A stretch of 52,451 nucleotides of DNA from Lachnospiraceae bacterium (lineage in GTDB: Bacteria > Bacillota > Clostridia > Lachnospirales > Lachnospiraceae). A model generated the notes under the pieces. That model was not told where the DNA came from. It saw nothing but the letters and a program-made list of their open reading frames with translations, and did not search any database. The DNA lies in NCBI GenBank assembly GCA_015056725.1, contig SVFS01000009.1:1-52451 (forward strand). The letters are read 5' to 3'. The stretch's first letter is position 1; every line of letters starts with the position of its first letter. Position numbers and translations under genes: made by a program. This document shows, in pieces, positions 8,431-16,900 of this stretch.

Positions 8431-10323
8431 ATGTTGGTTTATGATGGTACAAAATTAGATTTTTTAAAGAGTGTGGAGCAAGATACAATTGCTTTTGAAA
8501 TTGAGGAAAATATTTATCAAAAAATGAATCGGCATACTGCAAGAAATGAATTTCGTGCGTGGGAAAATTCTTTGGAATATATGTATAAAGTACTAAATGA
8601 TGAAGAGATTCCTTTGGATGCGGGGATAGCTATTGAATACAATATTCCACAGACATCTAAAAGAGTTGATTTTTTGATTTCTGGTTATGATAAGAATTCT
8701 CAAAGTAATGTAGTTATTATTGAGTTGAAACAATGGGATAAAATTGATGTGATTGATGGTATGGATGGATTAGTTGAAACATATACGGGAAATGCCATTC
8801 GTCAAGTCGTACATCCTTCTTATCAGGCGTGGTCATATGCAATGCTGATTACAGACTACAATCAGGCAGTTCAGGAAGGTAATATAGATTTATATCCCTG
8901 TGCATATCTACATAATTATCGACGGACAATAAATGATCCCTTAGATGGAATTCAGTACGAAACCTATTTGGAGGATGCACCTGCATTCACTAGAGGCCAA
9001 GTGAAAGAATTGAGAGCGTTTATAAAAAAGTGTGTTTCCAAAGGGGATAACAAAGAACTACTATATGCAATTGAACATGGAAAAATAAGACCTTCCAAAA
9101 GTTTACAAGATTCCATTTCTAAAATGCTTAAAGGAAATAAAGAATTTATAATGTTAGATGAGCAGAAAGTGGTTTATGAGAAAATTTTGCGTGCTTCACG
9201 GAAATCTGTGGAAGATGGAAAAAAGAGAGTCATTATTGTTCAGGGTGGTCCTGGTACTGGAAAAACTGTTGTAGCGATTAATTTGCTTGCGCAGTTGACG
9301 AATGAAGAACAATTTTGCCAATATGTTTCTAAAAATAGTGCACCACGGAATGTATATCAGAAAAAGTTAAAAGGTGAAATTAGAAAAAGTAGTGTTGATA
9401 ATATGTTTAAAGGTTCTGGGATTTACACGGAAGCGGGGAATAGCATAGTAGATACAATCCTTGTTGATGAAGCTCATCGATTAAATGAGAAATCCGGAAT
9501 GTTTCAGAATCTTGGAGAAAACCAAATTAAAGAAATTATCAATGCAAGTAGATGTAGTGTGTTTTTCATTGATGAGAGCCAAAGAGTAACTTTGAATGAT
9601 ATTGGAAGTGTTTCTGAAATTGAAAGATGGGCACGATTTGCAGAGGCTGAGATTGTTCATATGGAATTGCTTTCACAGTTTCGCTGTAATGGTTCGGATG
9701 GTTATTTGGCTTGGTTAGATAACACATTGGAAATAAGAGAGACTGCAAATTGGAATATGGATGATATCGATTATGATATACAAATAATGGAATCGCCACA
9801 TGATATGCGTAATATCATTATTGAAAGAAATTATATTAGTAATAATCGTGCTCGTATATTGGCCGGATATTGTTGGAATTGGTTAAAAGAAGGCGTTAAT
9901 GATTCGTCAGTTCATGATATTAAAATTGGTGATTTTGAAATTAGTTGGAATTTGAAAAATTCAAGTACTTTTGCAATTGATGAAACTTCTGTAAATGAAG
10001 CTGGTTGCATACATACTTCGCAAGGATTAGAGTTTGATTATGTGGGCGTAATTATAGGTGACGATATGCGTTATGAAAATGGTAAAATTGTTACTGATTA
10101 TACTAGAAGAGCTAAAACAGATCAATCCTTAAAAGGCATAAAATCTATGTACAAAGAAAATCCCCAGCAGGCATTAGCGTTGGCTGATGAGATTATTAAA
10201 AATACTTATCGAACATTAATGACGCGAGGTATGAAAGGCTGTTATGTATATTGTGTCGATGATGCATTGGCAAAATATTTACGTGAAAGTTTAGGCGACA
10301 ACAAGAAGAAAGGAACTAAATAA
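8431..10323 (+). CDS. DUF2075-type helicase with N-terminal PD-(D/E)XK nuclease-like domain
   Basis: A predicted nuclease-helicase, 630 residues. The N-terminal ~170 residues carry a PD-(D/E)XK-like core: D80 (RVDFLI) followed by E98-L-K100 (VVIIELKQW). The helicase part has Walker A GGPGTGKT (272-279), Walker B/motif II VDEAH (345-349) and a late motif HTSQGLEFDYVGVIIGDD, as in the DUF2075 (COG3410-like) superfamily 1 group. An in-frame ATG lies at 8413, but AGGAG at 8417-8421 is spaced 9 nt from the ATG at 8431, so the latter is chosen. The stop overlaps the next ATG by one base, so the two genes are translationally coupled. The gene is AT-richer than the core genes, suggesting transfer. 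A role in phage or plasmid defence is inferred from architecture and neighbours; the target is unknown. Confidence 0.85.
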   Translation: MLVYDGTKLDFLKSVEQDTIAFEIEENIYQKMNRHTARNEFRAWENSLEYMYKVLNDEEIPLDAGIAIEYNIPQTSKRVDFLISGYDKNSQSNVVIIELKQWDKIDVIDGMDGLVETYTGNAIRQVVHPSYQAWSYAMLITDYNQAVQEGNIDLYPCAYLHNYRRTINDPLDGIQYETYLEDAPAFTRGQVKELRAFIKKCVSKGDNKELLYAIEHGKIRPSKSLQDSISKMLKGNKEFIMLDEQKVVYEKILRASRKSVEDGKKRVIIVQGGPGTGKTVVAINLLAQLTNEEQFCQYVSKNSAPRNVYQKKLKGEIRKSSVDNMFKGSGIYTEAGNSIVDTILVDEAHRLNEKSGMFQNLGENQIKEIINASRCSVFFIDESQRVTLNDIGSVSEIERWARFAEAEIVHMELLSQFRCNGSDGYLAWLDNTLEIRETANWNMDDIDYDIQIMESPHDMRNIIIERNYISNNRARILAGYCWNWLKEGVNDSSVHDIKIGDFEISWNLKNSSTFAIDETSVNEAGCIHTSQGLEFDYVGVIIGDDMRYENGKIVTDYTRRAKTDQSLKGIKSMYKENPQQALALADEIIKNTYRTLMTRGMKGCYVYCVDDALAKYLRESLGDNKKKGTK

Positions 10324-10655
10324 TGACTGAAGAAACGATTAGTGAGATTTTAAAGTTTAGAGATGATAGAAATTGGAAACAATTTCACAATCCCAAGGAT
10401 TTGGCAATTTCCATTAGTTTGGAGGCAGCTGAATTACTGGAAGTGTTTCAGTGGAGTGGCACAGATACATTGTGTGCAGAAAAGATTGATAATATTAAAG
10501 AGGAATTGGCAGATGTAATTAATTATTGTGTTCTAATGGCAGATGCATGCGGATTGGATATGGATGAGATAGTCAGAGAGAAGATTCTACACAATAATAA
10601 AAAGTACCCACTTGAAAAGTCGAAAGACAGTGCAAAGAAATATAATGAATTATAA
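10323..10655 (+). CDS. MazG-like nucleotide pyrophosphohydrolase
   Basis: A 110-residue all-alpha NTP pyrophosphatase-like protein. The metal-binding pattern of the MazG/RS21-C6/dCTPase superfamily is visible: EAAELLEVFQW around residue 35, then EELADVINY around residue 60. Family members hydrolyse (d)NTPs to monophosphates and pyrophosphate; the substrate here cannot be read from sequence. Its ATG overlaps the stop of the nuclease-helicase gene (TAATG), which suggests equal expression and a joint function, perhaps altering the nucleotide pool or clearing a modified nucleotide while the helicase acts on DNA. That link is inference. Confidence 0.85.
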   Translation: MTEETISEILKFRDDRNWKQFHNPKDLAISISLEAAELLEVFQWSGTDTLCAEKIDNIKEELADVINYCVLMADACGLDMDEIVREKILHNNKKYPLEKSKDSAKKYNEL

Positions 10656-10668
10656 ATGAAATTTTTTT

Positions 10669-10995
10669 ATGGAAAAGAGTTTTATGCATCCTATTGACCA
10701 ACAACGAACCGGACAAAAACTGAAAATCATGTTTAAACTTGCAGGCTATGATGTGAGGTACATTCAAGAGTACTTAAACCTTTCCTGTCCCCAGCCAATT
10801 TACCGCTGGTTTAAAGGACAAAATCTGCCAACGGTAGAGAAAATTTATGCCTTAAGTATTCTCCTGGGTGTGCATATGGAAGAACTGTTGGTTTTTCAGG
10901 GACAACCTATGAATATAGGCTTGTATAAGGTGGCACGGGAGCCGAAGGACAAGCGCCTTTTATACTACGCTCAATGTCTGCAGATGGCAGCATAA
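10669..10995 (+). CDS. Small helix-turn-helix (XRE-like) DNA-binding protein
   Basis: A 108-residue protein with an XRE-type HTH across residues ~15-65 (IQEYLNLSCPQPIYRWFKGQ followed by LPTVEKIYALSILLGV). Such short regulators are common in Lachnospiraceae accessory regions. An alternative start at 10684 (MHPIDQQ) has a weak GGAAAAGAG just upstream, while the ATG at 10669 has no clear ribosome binding site, so the start is uncertain. It begins 13 nt after the MazG-like gene and could regulate the island; candidate dyads are at 11001-11017 and 11848-11898. The target is not known. Confidence 0.75.
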   Translation: MEKSFMHPIDQQRTGQKLKIMFKLAGYDVRYIQEYLNLSCPQPIYRWFKGQNLPTVEKIYALSILLGVHMEELLVFQGQPMNIGLYKVAREPKDKRLLYYAQCLQMAA

Positions 10996-11038
10996 GTGTT
11001 TTGGACTATCCGTCCAATGACAAAGACTTGACTTTGAG

Positions 11039-11088
11039 ATATCCTTTTACTAGGAACTTTAAATGGTTTTCAGTAAAAGGATATTTTT
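11039..11088 (+). terminator. Long-stem hairpin with T tail upstream of the MGTNYYF gene
   Basis: A perfect 13-bp inverted repeat, 11039-11051 with 11072-11084, separated by 20 nt and followed by TTTT. It ends only 20 nt before the next start codon, so it could end transcription from the HTH gene or act as an attenuator in the leader of the next gene. A smaller dyad TTGGAC-TATCC-GTCCAA lies at 11001-11017. The T-tract is short. Confidence 0.6.
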
Positions 11089-11108
11089 GTTTGGGAGAGG
11101 TGATAGTT

Positions 11109-11672
11109 ATGGGAACCAATTATTATTTTATGAGCAGGAATAAGGAACTGATGCAGAATTATTTTGCAGAGAAGTCGGAGTGGGGAGTGCTTGGCGAGGA
11201 GTATACCATCGTGGATGATCCATACCTTGGTTATCGATGTCACCTGAATAAATTAAGTTGCGGATGGCGGCCGTTGTTCCAGAAACATAGAGCGTTTGAT
11301 AGTTTTCAGAAACTGGAGGTGTTTTACCGGGAGCATCAGGCGGACTTGGAAATTTATGATGAATACGGGAGGCAGTATTCATGGGAAGAATATTTTGAAA
11401 TAGTTTATGAACATAGTCAGTACCTTCCGGAACCTGTGAAGTGGGTGTATGAAGTAAACTCTATGTTTCCGGATAAAAAGTCTCATTTGCGTACGGTTGG
11501 ATGTAGTAAAGAAGAGGCGGAGCTTTATGTTCCTTTTAATCATATAGAGTATGAAAAGATGCTGCAGAAAGCAAGGCAGAAATTTGGTGTGTATGAACGA
11601 GAGTATGGGGATATAAAGTATTGGAATGATCCGGATTATTTGTTTGATTGGACGGAAGGGGAGTTTATGTAG
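11109..11672 (+). CDS. Small uncharacterised MGTNYYF protein
   Basis: A 187-residue soluble protein beginning MGTNYYF. Its opening and the short HLNKLSCGW segment resemble a poorly described group of small proteins, seen in phages and mobile regions, that start MGTNYY and have an HIGK-S-GW motif; no enzyme function is known to me. It is rich in tyrosine, tryptophan and acidic residues with no membrane segment. The start is chosen for the GGAGAGG site 8 nt upstream. It ends 7 nt before the first copy of a 50-bp structured repeat, so that repeat lies in its 3' untranslated region. Confidence 0.7.
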   Translation: MGTNYYFMSRNKELMQNYFAEKSEWGVLGEEYTIVDDPYLGYRCHLNKLSCGWRPLFQKHRAFDSFQKLEVFYREHQADLEIYDEYGRQYSWEEYFEIVYEHSQYLPEPVKWVYEVNSMFPDKKSHLRTVGCSKEEAELYVPFNHIEYEKMLQKARQKFGVYEREYGDIKYWNDPDYLFDWTEGEFM

Positions 11673-11679
11673 AAAGATT

Positions 11680-11729
11680 GGGCTGGTCGAAAGACCCGGG
11701 TCCACCGAGTGGCGGGGAATTTCCTCGCC
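11680..11729 (+). repeat. 50-bp structured direct repeat, copy 1
   Basis: The segment matches 17855-17904 at 47 of 50 positions in the same orientation. It contains the hairpin GGTC-GAAA-GACC and a second hairpin GGCGGGG-AATTT-CCTCGCC. One of the three differences (T for C in the last stem) turns a G-C pair into G-T and keeps the stem. This copy lacks the long T tail of copy 2. It may be an RNA motif or the left boundary of the RloAB/STAND cassette. No protein is plausible here. Confidence 0.8.
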
Positions 11730-11782
11730 AATATATAATATGTTTGGAATTGCGGCGGACGTCTGCGGACTATGCCTAAGGG

Positions 11783-11809
11783 AGTCGGATGCGTCCGACT
11801 TTCTTTTTT
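11783..11809 (+). terminator. Rho-independent terminator downstream of repeat copy 1
   Basis: AGTCGGA-TGCG-TCCGACT forms a 7-bp stem followed by TTCTTTTTT. It probably ends the transcript that contains the MGTNYYF gene and repeat copy 1. The GC-rich stretch 11751-11780 just upstream holds a further imperfect palindrome (GCGGACGTCTGC). Confidence 0.85.
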
Positions 11810-11847
11810 GTTCAGGAAAAAGGAATATAGGAATTAACTTAATGATT

Positions 11848-11903
11848 AGCAGAAAATATTTTTCGTGCAAAAATGTTGCATAAAAAATATTTTCTGCTAT
11901 AAT
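11848..11903 (+). promoter_or_regulatory. Promoter of the rloAB operon overlapped by a perfect 16-bp dyad
   Basis: TTGCAT at 11876-11881 and consensus TATAAT at 11898-11903, 16 nt apart, form a promoter. A perfect inverted repeat (11848-11863 with 11883-11898, arms reading AGCAGAAAATATTTTT) spans it, with a smaller inner repeat TGCAA/TTGCA. The right arm fills the spacer and touches the -10. A bound protein would therefore block RNA polymerase, so this is a candidate operator, possibly for the HTH protein at 10669. Confidence 0.7.
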
Positions 11904-11937
11904 AATATTACGGAGAATTCTGCAGGAGGTAACTACA

Positions 11938-13215
11938 ATGATTATAGAGATTAGAGCAAAAAATTGTTTTGCATTTGAAGAGGAAATCAGCTTTTCTATG
12001 AAAGCGGATATGAGAAACAAGAAGTTTGCATCAAATGTTCATAGAGAAAATAATTTCAACGTACTGAAGACCGCGGGGGTTTATGGTCCTAACAATGTAG
12101 GAAAAACATGTCTTGTGAAATGCATCAGAGCAATTAAGAATGTTTTATTAGATAAGGAAAGCGGGTTACTTCGTAATATTTTTTCAAACGATGAAGTATG
12201 TCAATTAGGTGTGACATTTTTATCTTTGGGAAGAAAGTTTTCGTATGATTTTTGGTACAATGCAAAGACCGGAGAATATGTGTATGAATCTTTTACAGAA
12301 ATATTAAAAGACCAATACAGTAATGAAAAAGAAGTTCTTTGGTTAAAGCGAGATACCATAAAAGAAGAATATTTCTGCATTGATGAAGATGCGCAAAAGA
12401 TGATGCCTATCATTTCAAAGAATAATTTATTCTGCTACTTGGTAGATACAACCAAGTTTGAATCTTTGAAAGAACTGAAAAATATCTTAGTCGGATTTGC
12501 GGAAAAGATTGATATCATCAACATGAATAATATTCCTATGAAACATACAATCGAATTGCTGAAGAACAAAAATAATCTTCAGGAAAAGATTGTAGAGTTT
12601 ATTAAGAATGCAGATTTGTATATGGATGATTTTAAGTATGTTGATGGAGATAAGATTCAAGTAGACGCCAGTGATGAGGCGGGAAGGCCTGAAGAAAAAG
12701 CGTTAGATATTCCCGAAAACATCATGGATCAAATACGATTAGTCTCAACATATAAGGGAGTTCCTGTTCCTAGTATGATATTTGATTCTACCGGAACTAA
12801 GAAGATAGCAGCAATTGCAAGTTATGTGATTGAAGCCTTGGAAGAAGGCCGATACTTGGTTGTAGATGAATTGGACAGCAGTATTCATTTCAAGCTGACA
12901 AGAGCTATCGTTGCATTATTTAATAATGAGCTTAACACCAATGCACAGATGATTTTTACGGTTCACGATATTAATCTGATGGATTGTAAGAGAATGTTCA
13001 GAAAAGAGCAGATATGGTTTGTTCACAAGGATGAAGAAGGCGTATATGTGTATTCACTTGCTGATTTTACAGCACAGGAAGGTGTGCGGGATACCACGGA
13101 CGTTATGGAGAAATATAGGAAGGGGGCACTTGGCGCACTTCCTGATCCTGAATTGATAAAATCACTCCTGAGTATCAAAGGAAATGCGAAGGGAGTGGTT
13201 GCCGATGCAGAATAA
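11938..13215 (+). CDS. AAA/ABC-type ATPase of the RloA (AbiL-like) family
   Basis: A 425-residue ATPase of the AAA_15/AAA_21 (OLD-like) type: Walker A GPNNVGKT at 50-57, a degenerate signature DSTGTKKI near 283, Walker B YLVVDELD at 306-313 and a switch histidine in TVHD (H343). The split of an ATPase without its own nuclease domain, followed by an overlapping TOPRIM protein, matches the RloA/RloB (also AbiLi/AbiLii) pairs found in defence islands. It has an AGGAGG site 7 nt upstream and its own promoter. Its last 11 bases overlap the next gene. The anti-phage role is known for related pairs and inferred here. Confidence 0.85.
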   Translation: MIIEIRAKNCFAFEEEISFSMKADMRNKKFASNVHRENNFNVLKTAGVYGPNNVGKTCLVKCIRAIKNVLLDKESGLLRNIFSNDEVCQLGVTFLSLGRKFSYDFWYNAKTGEYVYESFTEILKDQYSNEKEVLWLKRDTIKEEYFCIDEDAQKMMPIISKNNLFCYLVDTTKFESLKELKNILVGFAEKIDIINMNNIPMKHTIELLKNKNNLQEKIVEFIKNADLYMDDFKYVDGDKIQVDASDEAGRPEEKALDIPENIMDQIRLVSTYKGVPVPSMIFDSTGTKKIAAIASYVIEALEEGRYLVVDELDSSIHFKLTRAIVALFNNELNTNAQMIFTVHDINLMDCKRMFRKEQIWFVHKDEEGVYVYSLADFTAQEGVRDTTDVMEKYRKGALGALPDPELIKSLLSIKGNAKGVVADAE

Positions 13216-13837
13216 ACTTCCTAAGTTATTTGATAAGCAAAAAATATGCATTATCTGTGAAGGAAATGAGGAGTATGAATACCTCGAACGTTTAAAGGCA
13301 TTGAAGGTGTGGAATGCACAGTATGAAATCATTTCTGATAATGCCGGTGGTAATGGTAATATCCCGGCGAGGTATCAGGACAGCTATCAGAATGGTTCTT
13401 ATGAATTAGTACTTGTATTTTGCGATACCGAGAAGAAACCATATGAACAATATGAAGATATCAAACGAAAAATTAATGAGTTTCATGGAGTTGAGAGCGC
13501 TGCGGATGAAGTCATTATGTTTGGCAATCCATGCACAATGCAGATAATTGCCAAGCATTGGACAGAGGCATTAATCAAGACACCGGCCAAACCGGTAAAT
13601 GCTCCATTAATTGAAGAGTTTACCGGCGTTCCCAATTACAAAGGAAGAACGGACCAGATTGAAGCAGTTATGGAGCATATTACGGTAGAGAATTATGAGC
13701 AGATGCGTAAGAGGGTGTGCAAGCTTGAAATGCAGGATACAGTTACAGGAAGTAGTAATTTCGGAAGATTTATGGAATTATTCGAAAGCAGTGATGCGAA
13801 GTGGATTGATAAGATTAATGAGGTGTTGGAGGGGTAA
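13205..13837 (+). CDS. RloB-like TOPRIM-fold protein (AbiLii-like)
   Basis: A 210-residue partner of the upstream ATPase. The N-terminal ICIICEGNEE (E19, E22) and LVFCDTEK (D74, E76) resemble the glutamate and acidic pair of TOPRIM nucleases. The FGNPCTMQIIAKHW segment corresponds to the NPCFELW-type motif of RloB proteins. An upstream ATG at 13184 is in frame, but GGGAG at 13191-13195 is spaced 9 nt from the ATG at 13205, giving an 11-nt overlap and coupled translation with the ATPase. RloB proteins are thought to be the effector nuclease; the target (nucleic acid type) is not shown by sequence. Confidence 0.8.
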   Translation: MQNKLPKLFDKQKICIICEGNEEYEYLERLKALKVWNAQYEIISDNAGGNGNIPARYQDSYQNGSYELVLVFCDTEKKPYEQYEDIKRKINEFHGVESAADEVIMFGNPCTMQIIAKHWTEALIKTPAKPVNAPLIEEFTGVPNYKGRTDQIEAVMEHITVENYEQMRKRVCKLEMQDTVTGSSNFGRFMELFESSDAKWIDKINEVLEG

Positions 13838-13845
13838 AAGATTTG

Positions 13846-13886
13846 AGTAAAGGTACACACGATTTGGCATTGTGTGTACCTTTACT
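13846..13886 (+). terminator. Terminator after the rloAB operon
   Basis: A perfect 15-bp inverted repeat (13846-13860 with 13872-13886) with an 11-nt loop, followed by TTAA. It is A/T-flanked on both sides but the T tail is short. Confidence 0.75.
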
Positions 13887-13908
13887 TTAATCGTATCGCT
13901 ATTAATAT
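13881..13908 (+). promoter_or_regulatory. Possible promoter of the STAND NTPase gene
   Basis: TTTACT at 13881-13886 and TAATAT at 13903-13908, 16 nt apart. The -35 lies within the right arm of the preceding terminator. The match is moderate. Confidence 0.45.
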
Positions 13909-13952
13909 ATTCAAATCGGTTTACACAATCTCGAGAAAGGCAGGCAAGGGTA

Positions 13953-16900
13953 ATGGATTATAAAGCATTAAATGAGAACCAAAGAAAAAGGATGTTACAG
14001 ATAAGTAAAAATGATTTTTCAATGGAATGGGAAAATCCTGATTTCCTTGATGCACTTATTGGAAAACTTCCTCCAATACATCAAGACCGAAATGAGGAAA
14101 ATATTCAAACGGAACTTGTTGAATTAAACAAGTGTTATTCACAATTTGATTTTTTCGTAACTGATAGAGCTAAATTTATTCAAGAAATAAAAGTATTAAT
14201 TGATGACATACATAATAAAAATGCGAATTGGTACGGTCTTGATTTATATAGAGTAGAAGAATGCATTCGACAGCAGGAATTTTGTTTGATTTCTGGAGAA
14301 GGCGGAATAGGAAAAAGCTATTTTATTAAATGTCTCGAAGAAGAATTTGAACGTAATGATATTCCACATTTGTGTATCTATGGAAAATTTGAAAAGAATT
14401 TACAGAATGTTGATGTCAACGAAATTATTGAAGTGGGTAAAAAAGGTTTTATATTTATTGTAGATGCAGTAAATGAAATGTCCGAAAAGGGGCAATTAGA
14501 GTTATTGAATGTACTTCGGAATTTAGTTCATCTTTCTAAAATAAGAATTATATTGACATACCGAACAAATGCTATGGATAGTCAGATCCTTGAAGAATAT
14601 AAGGAAATGGCAAAGGCTGAGTATGCTTTCCCTGGGGTTTCTTTTGAATCTGCATTGAATGAACTCTTAAAGATGTCGGTTCCAGATGTTTACAAATATG
14701 AAGATATTCTGTTTTCGAATAATGCATTATTATTGAATATGCTTTGCAGAGCACTCAGTGATGAAAAACTAATAGAGGAAAAGGTAAATAGCATAGCTTC
14801 AATTACCTTTATTTTAGAATATTATATAAAAAATTCCATAAAGAAAACCTTTAAGGGGGAGATTGCATCCACAGATCCTATTGAAATTTGGAAAGATATT
14901 AAAAGAGTAGCTAAATGGATGTATGAACAAGATGTTAAAGAAATTGATAAAGAAAATTTGCTTTTAGTTATTAAATCGGGTGATGTCTTTATACGTATTT
15001 TAAGGCAAGCAGGGATTATAGGTGAGTACGATTATGATAACATGCATTATTATTTCTTTGCCATTGATTCGTTAACTGATTTTTTGATTGCACGTTCGTT
15101 ATTTGAAGATATTACGGGAAAAGCATTTGATGAGCAGGTAAGAATCATATCACAAAAGACCGGCAAGCTCTATAATATGGAGGAAGCTGTGATTCTAGCT
15201 ATATTTGATAATCTGGCACCGGAATATGAGTATATTGCAAAATTGTTAAAAGAAACAAAATTAATGGATTCATTGCAATATGAAACGCTTGTTAAAATCA
15301 ACTTTAGCAAAGAAAATATTGTTGAATTTATTAAAGCATTTGAACCCATCGAGAAGAAAAACTTGATTACTATATTTGGAGGTTATACAGATAAGCCGTT
15401 CAATTGTGTGAATTATTTAAACTCATACTATACAGTAGAAAAAAATCAGTTAAGAGAGTTATCTTTAGCTTTATCTGGGACACATTTTCTGGGACGAGTG
15501 AAGGAAAGACTGAAAAACATTATATATTTTCTTACACTTCATAATGGTAAGGATAGAAGAGTGGAAGAAGCCTTTTATTATGCATTGTGGTGTTGTGCAG
15601 CACCAAACAAAGATGTGCGTTGTCTTGCAATGAAATTATTATACGAAGTAGTAAGACAGAATACGGAATATAAAAGTGTTCTGATTGATATGTATGAAAG
15701 TATTGTAGACCCATACATAAAGGAGGCAATAATTTATGTTTTAGTAAATCATCTACAAGATGACGAAGAAATATTGACTTTCTTTGAAAATTTAATAATA
15801 GGTGAAACATATTTATTAGCAAGAAGCATTAAAAGAATAGCGGTTTATTTGCACGATGATTATGGTTATATAAAGTGGGATAGAGAGAATCTGTATGATT
15901 TGAATAATACTTCGCCTATATCAGATTCTTTAAATGATATTTTCTTTAGCGTAGACCTTATGAATAAGGATTTTTTACCGTTCCGGTATTGGTCGAAGGA
16001 ACATATTGATATGCATACACGTTTTTTGCAGGTAGACAAGCAGGACATTTTTAAGTTAAATCGCTTTTTGGAAGGAAAGTATTTATGTGTAAAAACGGGA
16101 GAATGTAATGGCTTGATGGCTTTTGAGAATCGTATTAAATCTGAGTATAATATTGATTTGCGCAAGCAAGTGCTAGATGATAACGCGTTTTTTGCTTCCT
16201 TCGAAGTGGTTATTAAAGAAATATTCTCCCTATTTCAAGAACCATATGATGAAGTTGGACGTATCGGAGGAGAAGAGAAGTTTCAAAACTCAATATTTAT
16301 GAAGTGTGTTGATGTTGCTACCGGTATTTACTATGGAAGCCTTATGTGTAACTACTTTACGAATGAGTTTGCAACATACAATAATTATCAAAACAGCATT
16401 GGGTATGAAGTATATGATCCTATTGAATATGGTGAAGATGTGTATATAGCAACTCCAGTGCCGACATATCAAGATTATATTGAAAAGTTGGGTGATATGG
16501 TTGTTAATCGAATCGATTTACCGGAAAAGAAAGGCTTGGCGTGGGTAAAGGATGTGTCAATCACTCGTAGAAATTTAATATCACTTTTTCAACCAGTTGT
16601 GGTCAAAGATGTTGAGTGGGTTTTGCTCGCGGGAAGAGTTTCTTTGCATGAAGACTCTAAAGAGGAAACGAGGTGGAAAGATACATATGATATATGGTGC
16701 TGTACATCGGAAAAAGAAACTATACATGAAAATGGTGGCGCAAGGTATCTTACGATAGAATTGGAAGATTATGCTGGAAATTTAGATGATTATAAGAAAT
16801 GTGATTCAAAACCGTGGTTATGTAAAGATGTAAAAAATATAAATTATCATTCAGAAATATTTGATAATACTTCCTTAGTGCTTCCGCCAGCAGAACTGAT

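Noticed and set aside
11626-11883. 85-codon plus-strand frame containing repeat copy 1
   Set aside because: It crosses the repeat and the terminator hairpin and has no ribosome binding site or family match.
11379-12020. Minus-strand 213-codon frame across repeat copy 1 and the rloA promoter
   Set aside because: It runs antisense to two genes and through the repeat, promoter and terminator; hydrophobic composition reflects AT-rich antisense sequence.
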